The notes under the pieces: generated by a model
What the model was told of the DNA's origin: nothing
What the model saw: the letters and a program-made list of their open reading frames with translations, nothing else
Databases searched by the model: none
Program-made: the position numbers and the translations under genes
NCBI GenBank assembly: GCA_016866235.1
Contig: VGMW01000005.1
Span: 150,007-214,006 of the forward strand
Origin: Bacteroidota bacterium
GTDB lineage: Bacteria; Bacteroidota; Bacteroidia; Cytophagales; Cyclobacteriaceae
Length of the DNA stretch: 64,000 bases
Direction of reading: 5' to 3'
Part shown: piece after piece, positions 61,335 through 64,000 of the stretch
Layout: every line of letters starts with the position of its first letter
Numbering within the stretch: the stretch's first letter is position 1

Positions 61335-62885
61335 CTAATCAACTTCCGCTTTTTTCTTATTGCTGAGGAAAATTGAACCAATCACCAGGCTGATTGCTGC
61401 TACGGCAATTGGATACCAGAGTCCTGCAAAGGGATCGCCTCCGGGTAGATCGGTGGTTTTGCTTGATTCATACAGTGAGGTGGCAATAAACGGGGTAAGT
61501 CCACCAAACACTCCATTGCCAATGTGGTAAGGGAGAGACATCGACGTATATCGGATTCGTGTAGGGAACAATTCGACTAGGAAGGCTGCAATGGGTCCGT
61601 ACACCATGGTTACATAAAACACCTGAATGAAAACCAGAACTATCATCATGATGAATGCATCATTGCCCAGGTTCAGTTCTCTGGATTTTTCGGAAGTGCT
61701 CTGCGTGTTCTCTTGATTTGAACCAGGTGTTGCCGTGGTAATTTTTTCCTTCTGTCGCTCTGTAGTGCCATCTGAGAATATCCGAAGGGTGGTGATGACG
61801 CTGGTCTCTGTGCCATCCACATTTTTTGTAGACTGGGTGGTGATTGATTTTTCCTCGGTAACCTCCGTTTTGTTGTTGATATCAGCGAGGTCATACATTT
61901 TTTGGTAGATGGGTCGATAGCTGATAACAGCAAGGAACATTCCTGCGAGCATGATGTATTTCCGTCCAACGCGATCTGACCATGAACCAAAAACAATAAA
62001 CAGGGGAGTGGCCAGAATCAGTGCAGCACCGATAACATAGTAGCTCTGTGCAAGCTCGAGTCCACAGGTTTTTTGTAAAAAAGTTAGCGCATAAAATTGC
62101 CCGGTGTACCAAACAACGCCCTGGCCGGCTGTAGCGCCCAGCAGTGCCAGGAGAACCATTTTCAGGTTTTCCTTTTTTGTGAAGCTTTCTTTGAGTGGGT
62201 TGGCTGATATTTTTCCTTCGGCTTTGATTTTACTGAAGAGCGGAGATTCATGCATCTTCATCCGAATGTAGATGGATACAATAACCAACAGAGCGGAAAG
62301 CAGGAAGGGAACCCTCCAGCCCCATTCAGAGAAAGCCTCAGTCCCAACCGATTCCCTTACGGCCAAAATAACGCCCAGGGAAACGAATAGTCCAAGGGTT
62401 GCGGTTGTCTGAATGAAGCTGGTGTAGTAGCCGCGTTTGGATTCAGGTGCGTGTTCAGCAACGTAGGTTGCTGCGCCACCATATTCTCCGCCCAACGCCA
62501 ATCCTTGGACCAGGCGAAGGGACACCACCAGGATCGGTGCAAAAATTCCAATAGACTCATAACCTGGAATCAGTCCGATGGCAAACGTGCTGCCGCCCAT
62601 TAGAATTAGGGTTACCAAAAAAGTGTATTTCCTACCTACGAGATCACCCAGCCGACCAAATACTAAAGCGCCGAAGGGCCTGACAATGAACCCCGCAGCA
62701 AAAGTTGCGAGGGTGCTCAGGAATGCGGCAGTTGGATTTCCTTTCGGAAAAAACTGTTGAGATAAAATGGTGGCCAATGTTCCAAAGAGGTAGAAATCGT
62801 ACCATTCTATTAGCGTTCCAACGCTGGAGGCTGTTATGACAAACCAGAGTTCTTTTTTTCCGGAAGGGGTGATGGCAGTTTGCAT
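61335..62885 (-). CDS. MHS-type major facilitator transporter with a long hydrophilic insert
   Basis: A 516-residue MFS protein of the metabolite:H+ symporter type related to ProP. Signatures are GTLIEWYDFYLFGTLA in the first helix, GRLGDLVGRKYTFLVTL in the first cytoplasmic loop, RLVQGLALGGEYGGA and WSDRVGRKYIM. Between helices 8 and 9 is an insert of about 75 residues (~328-404) rich in Thr, Ser, Glu and Lys (KITTATPGSNQENTQSTSEK). Such transporters move organic acids, betaines or osmolytes with protons. Substrate unknown. It is a single gene with a likely promoter just upstream. Confidence 0.88.
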   Translation of the reverse strand: MQTAITPSGKKELWFVITASSVGTLIEWYDFYLFGTLATILSQQFFPKGNPTAAFLSTLATFAAGFIVRPFGALVFGRLGDLVGRKYTFLVTLILMGGSTFAIGLIPGYESIGIFAPILVVSLRLVQGLALGGEYGGAATYVAEHAPESKRGYYTSFIQTTATLGLFVSLGVILAVRESVGTEAFSEWGWRVPFLLSALLVIVSIYIRMKMHESPLFSKIKAEGKISANPLKESFTKKENLKMVLLALLGATAGQGVVWYTGQFYALTFLQKTCGLELAQSYYVIGAALILATPLFIVFGSWSDRVGRKYIMLAGMFLAVISYRPIYQKMYDLADINNKTEVTEEKSITTQSTKNVDGTETSVITTLRIFSDGTTERQKEKITTATPGSNQENTQSTSEKSRELNLGNDAFIMMIVLVFIQVFYVTMVYGPIAAFLVELFPTRIRYTSMSLPYHIGNGVFGGLTPFIATSLYESSKTTDLPGGDPFAGLWYPIAVAAISLVIGSIFLSNKKKAEVD

Positions 62886-62897
62886 GCGGGTTTAGGT

Positions 62898-62905
62898 CAA
62901 AATTA
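62898..62905 (-). promoter_or_regulatory. Candidate -7 element (TAATTTTG) for the MFS gene
   Basis: Minus-strand TAATTTTG fits TAnnTTTG and ends 12 bases before the start codon. The -33 partner is unclear. Confidence 0.4.
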
Positions 62906-62940
62906 AAGTTAACCAATTACTGCTTTCGGTTCCAAATAGG

Positions 62941-62972
62941 TTGTGGCGGAAGGTCGTGTCTGATTATTTTTG
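62941..62972 (+). promoter_or_regulatory. Promoter for the HMA-DUF4396 gene
   Basis: TTG at 62941-62943 and TATTTTTG at 62965-62972, 21 bases apart, fit the Bacteroidota -33/-7 pattern. A TTG start codon proposed inside the -7 box is therefore unlikely. Confidence 0.55.
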
Positions 62973-62999
62973 CGTGTTCATTTACAACAAAGCATCAGG

Positions 63000-63659
63000 A
63001 TGTCTCAGCGCACTTCCGTTTTTACCGTGGTTGGCATGACTTGTTCAGGATGCGCCGGAACTGTGAAACGTGCAATGGAAAAAATTCCTGGGGTTGCACT
63101 GGCAAATGTTGATCATGTTTCAGGAAGTGTTGAGCTTCAGGCTGATAGGAGTATTCCTGAAAAGGAAGTTGCTTCAGCGCTCAAACCTTATCCTGCGTAT
63201 CATTTAGCGGGTGGCCTTGGGTTTTGGGGCGATGCAGGGATATGGAAGAGGGCTGGACTCAATACGCTTAATTGTTTGATCGGATGCTCCATAGGTGATT
63301 TTGGAATGATTATTTTTCTCCAGGCCTTTTATCCTGGTCTGGGCATGGCGTTGCAGATGGTGCTGGCTACCATTTCTGGTCTGATTACGTCCGTTGCGTT
63401 GGAAACCTTTTTGCTGTTCCGAAAGGAGAAAATGGAAATCACTTATGCATTTCGTACAGCCATGTCTATGTCTTTCATGTCTATGGTGGCGATGGAGGTT
63501 GCCATGAACACAACTGACTTTATGATTACGGGTGGTGCGGCAGCATTTGATACCGCAGGATATTGGTTTGCGCTGATTCCTTCCATGTTGGCGGGTTTTT
63601 TAGTCCCACTTCCTTACAATTATTATCGACTAAAAAAATACAACCAGGCCTGTCATTAA
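63000..63659 (+). CDS. Heavy-metal-associated domain fused to DUF4396 membrane protein
   Basis: A 219-residue protein. Residues 1-68 form an HMA domain with the metal-binding GMTCSGCAG (about 12-20), like copper chaperones and P-type ATPase N-termini. The rest is a DUF4396-type membrane region with three to four helices and NCLIGCSIGDFG and MEVAMNTTDFM, which carries further Cys, Met and acidic residues that could bind metal. The start at 63000 follows a good promoter. Function is not established; a role in copper handling is suggested by the HMA motif. Confidence 0.85.
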   Translation: MSQRTSVFTVVGMTCSGCAGTVKRAMEKIPGVALANVDHVSGSVELQADRSIPEKEVASALKPYPAYHLAGGLGFWGDAGIWKRAGLNTLNCLIGCSIGDFGMIIFLQAFYPGLGMALQMVLATISGLITSVALETFLLFRKEKMEITYAFRTAMSMSFMSMVAMEVAMNTTDFMITGGAAAFDTAGYWFALIPSMLAGFLVPLPYNYYRLKKYNQACH

Positions 63660-63753
63660 ACCTGTCCATGTGTTGTACATAGTCAAGTCTTCAATGCTGC
63701 GAAATTTTTTAGGAAATTTTGTGATGTGGTGAATTTAATTTGTCTGAATTCAA

Positions 63754-64000
63754 TCAATTGTTTCGTTTAAATTCTGCGCCTAAGGTGGTAAGGCGATATC
63801 GTTGTCTGCTGCTTTTTGGTTTTTCAGGAACGGTCATTTCAATCAAACCCAGGTTTAACGCAGGAAGAAGATAATTTTTTAAAAAATTCCTTTTATCAAT
63901 CAGCTTTAATCTTCTTTGAATTTCTGCTCGTGATAATTCTTCGGTCATGGCAACAAGAAGCATTTGGACTTGGGGGGTGACTTGGGGGGTAACTTGGGGG
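63754..64000 (-). CDS. C-terminal part of a Fic-family or divergent-AAA type protein (5' end off window)
   Basis: The frame is open to the right edge and ends at 63754, giving 81 visible codons. The first visible part is a PQVT repeat (PQVTPQVTPQVQ), encoded by a 12-base tandem repeat, and the rest is a winged-helix-like end with AEIQRRLKLIDKRNFLKNYL, GLIEMTVPEKP and RQRYRLTTLG. This combination of TPQV linker and terminal winged helix is known from Fic/DOC family proteins and AlbA_2-type ATP-binding regulators. The catalytic part lies outside the window, so the class cannot be fixed. Confidence 0.7.
   Translation of the reverse strand, partial: PQVTPQVTPQVQMLLVAMTEELSRAEIQRRLKLIDKRNFLKNYLLPALNLGLIEMTVPEKPKSSRQRYRLTTLGAEFKRNN

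Noticed and set aside
1..64000. tRNA, rRNA, insertion sequences, phage genes or CRISPR arrays
   Set aside because: I looked for cloverleaf-like segments, transposase or integrase motifs and regular repeats and found none that I could support.

Overview
The window is a chromosomal stretch of a Bacteroidota bacterium, most likely of the Cytophagales or a close relative. The signs are a SusC/SusD outer-membrane pair, large FG-GAP/UnbV lipoproteins, a type III glutamine synthetase, signal-peptide-rich gene sets, lipoprotein starts preceded by A-rich rather than Shine-Dalgarno leaders, and several TAnnTTTG-type -7 promoter elements. No rRNA, tRNA, CRISPR array or insertion sequence was seen. The first and last genes are cut by the window edges.

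Layout. 1-5.8 kb: the 3' end of an S46 dipeptidyl-peptidase gene, then a compact four-gene trans-4-hydroxy-L-proline operon (pyrroline-hydroxycarboxylate deaminase, ketoglutarate-semialdehyde dehydrogenase, hydroxyproline epimerase, D-hydroxyproline oxidoreductase), which together give 2-oxoglutarate. 5.8-14.5 kb: a lipoprotein behind a hairpin-rich leader, glutamine synthetase III, an M14 peptidase, and dnaX, whose full product needs a -1 shift on a run of ten A. 14.5-25.4 kb: a GMC oxidoreductase, an acyl-CoA oxidase-like flavoprotein, a lipoprotein and a membrane protein, divergent mobA/moeA, glycerate kinase, ffh and a GNAT. 25.4-29.7 kb: a DUF5107/TPR secreted protein and a divergent lgt-like gene.

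29.7-48.6 kb is the most distinctive region: a minus-strand block of susC-susD, ending in a strong terminator, followed by a separately promoted run of two giant FG-GAP lipoproteins, a Tat-exported SelA-like PLP enzyme, two paralogous secreted amidohydrolases, a PQQ-type sugar dehydrogenase lipoprotein and a GH29 fucosidase lipoprotein. Every member carries an export signal, so the set looks like an extracytoplasmic pathway. My working idea, which is inference, is that it trims fucosylated amino-sugar glycans, oxidises the aldose to an aldonic acid, deacylates it and eliminates ammonia before uptake. A divergent LacI-type regulator gene, itself frameshifted in an A7 run, faces susC across a perfect 14-bp LacI-like palindrome.

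48.7-64 kb holds housekeeping and accessory genes: DUF2165, a cupin, a queuosine-precursor transporter near a tgt that lacks the usual zinc cysteines, an LptF/G permease, an EamA transporter, ispE, fabI, an isolated nuoH followed directly by a TPR sensor kinase, a stand-alone LigD-type polymerase domain, an MHS-family transporter with a long hydrophilic insert, an HMA-DUF4396 protein and the 3' end of a Fic/ATPase-type gene. Many convergent neighbours end within a few bases of each other, leaving no room for separate terminators.
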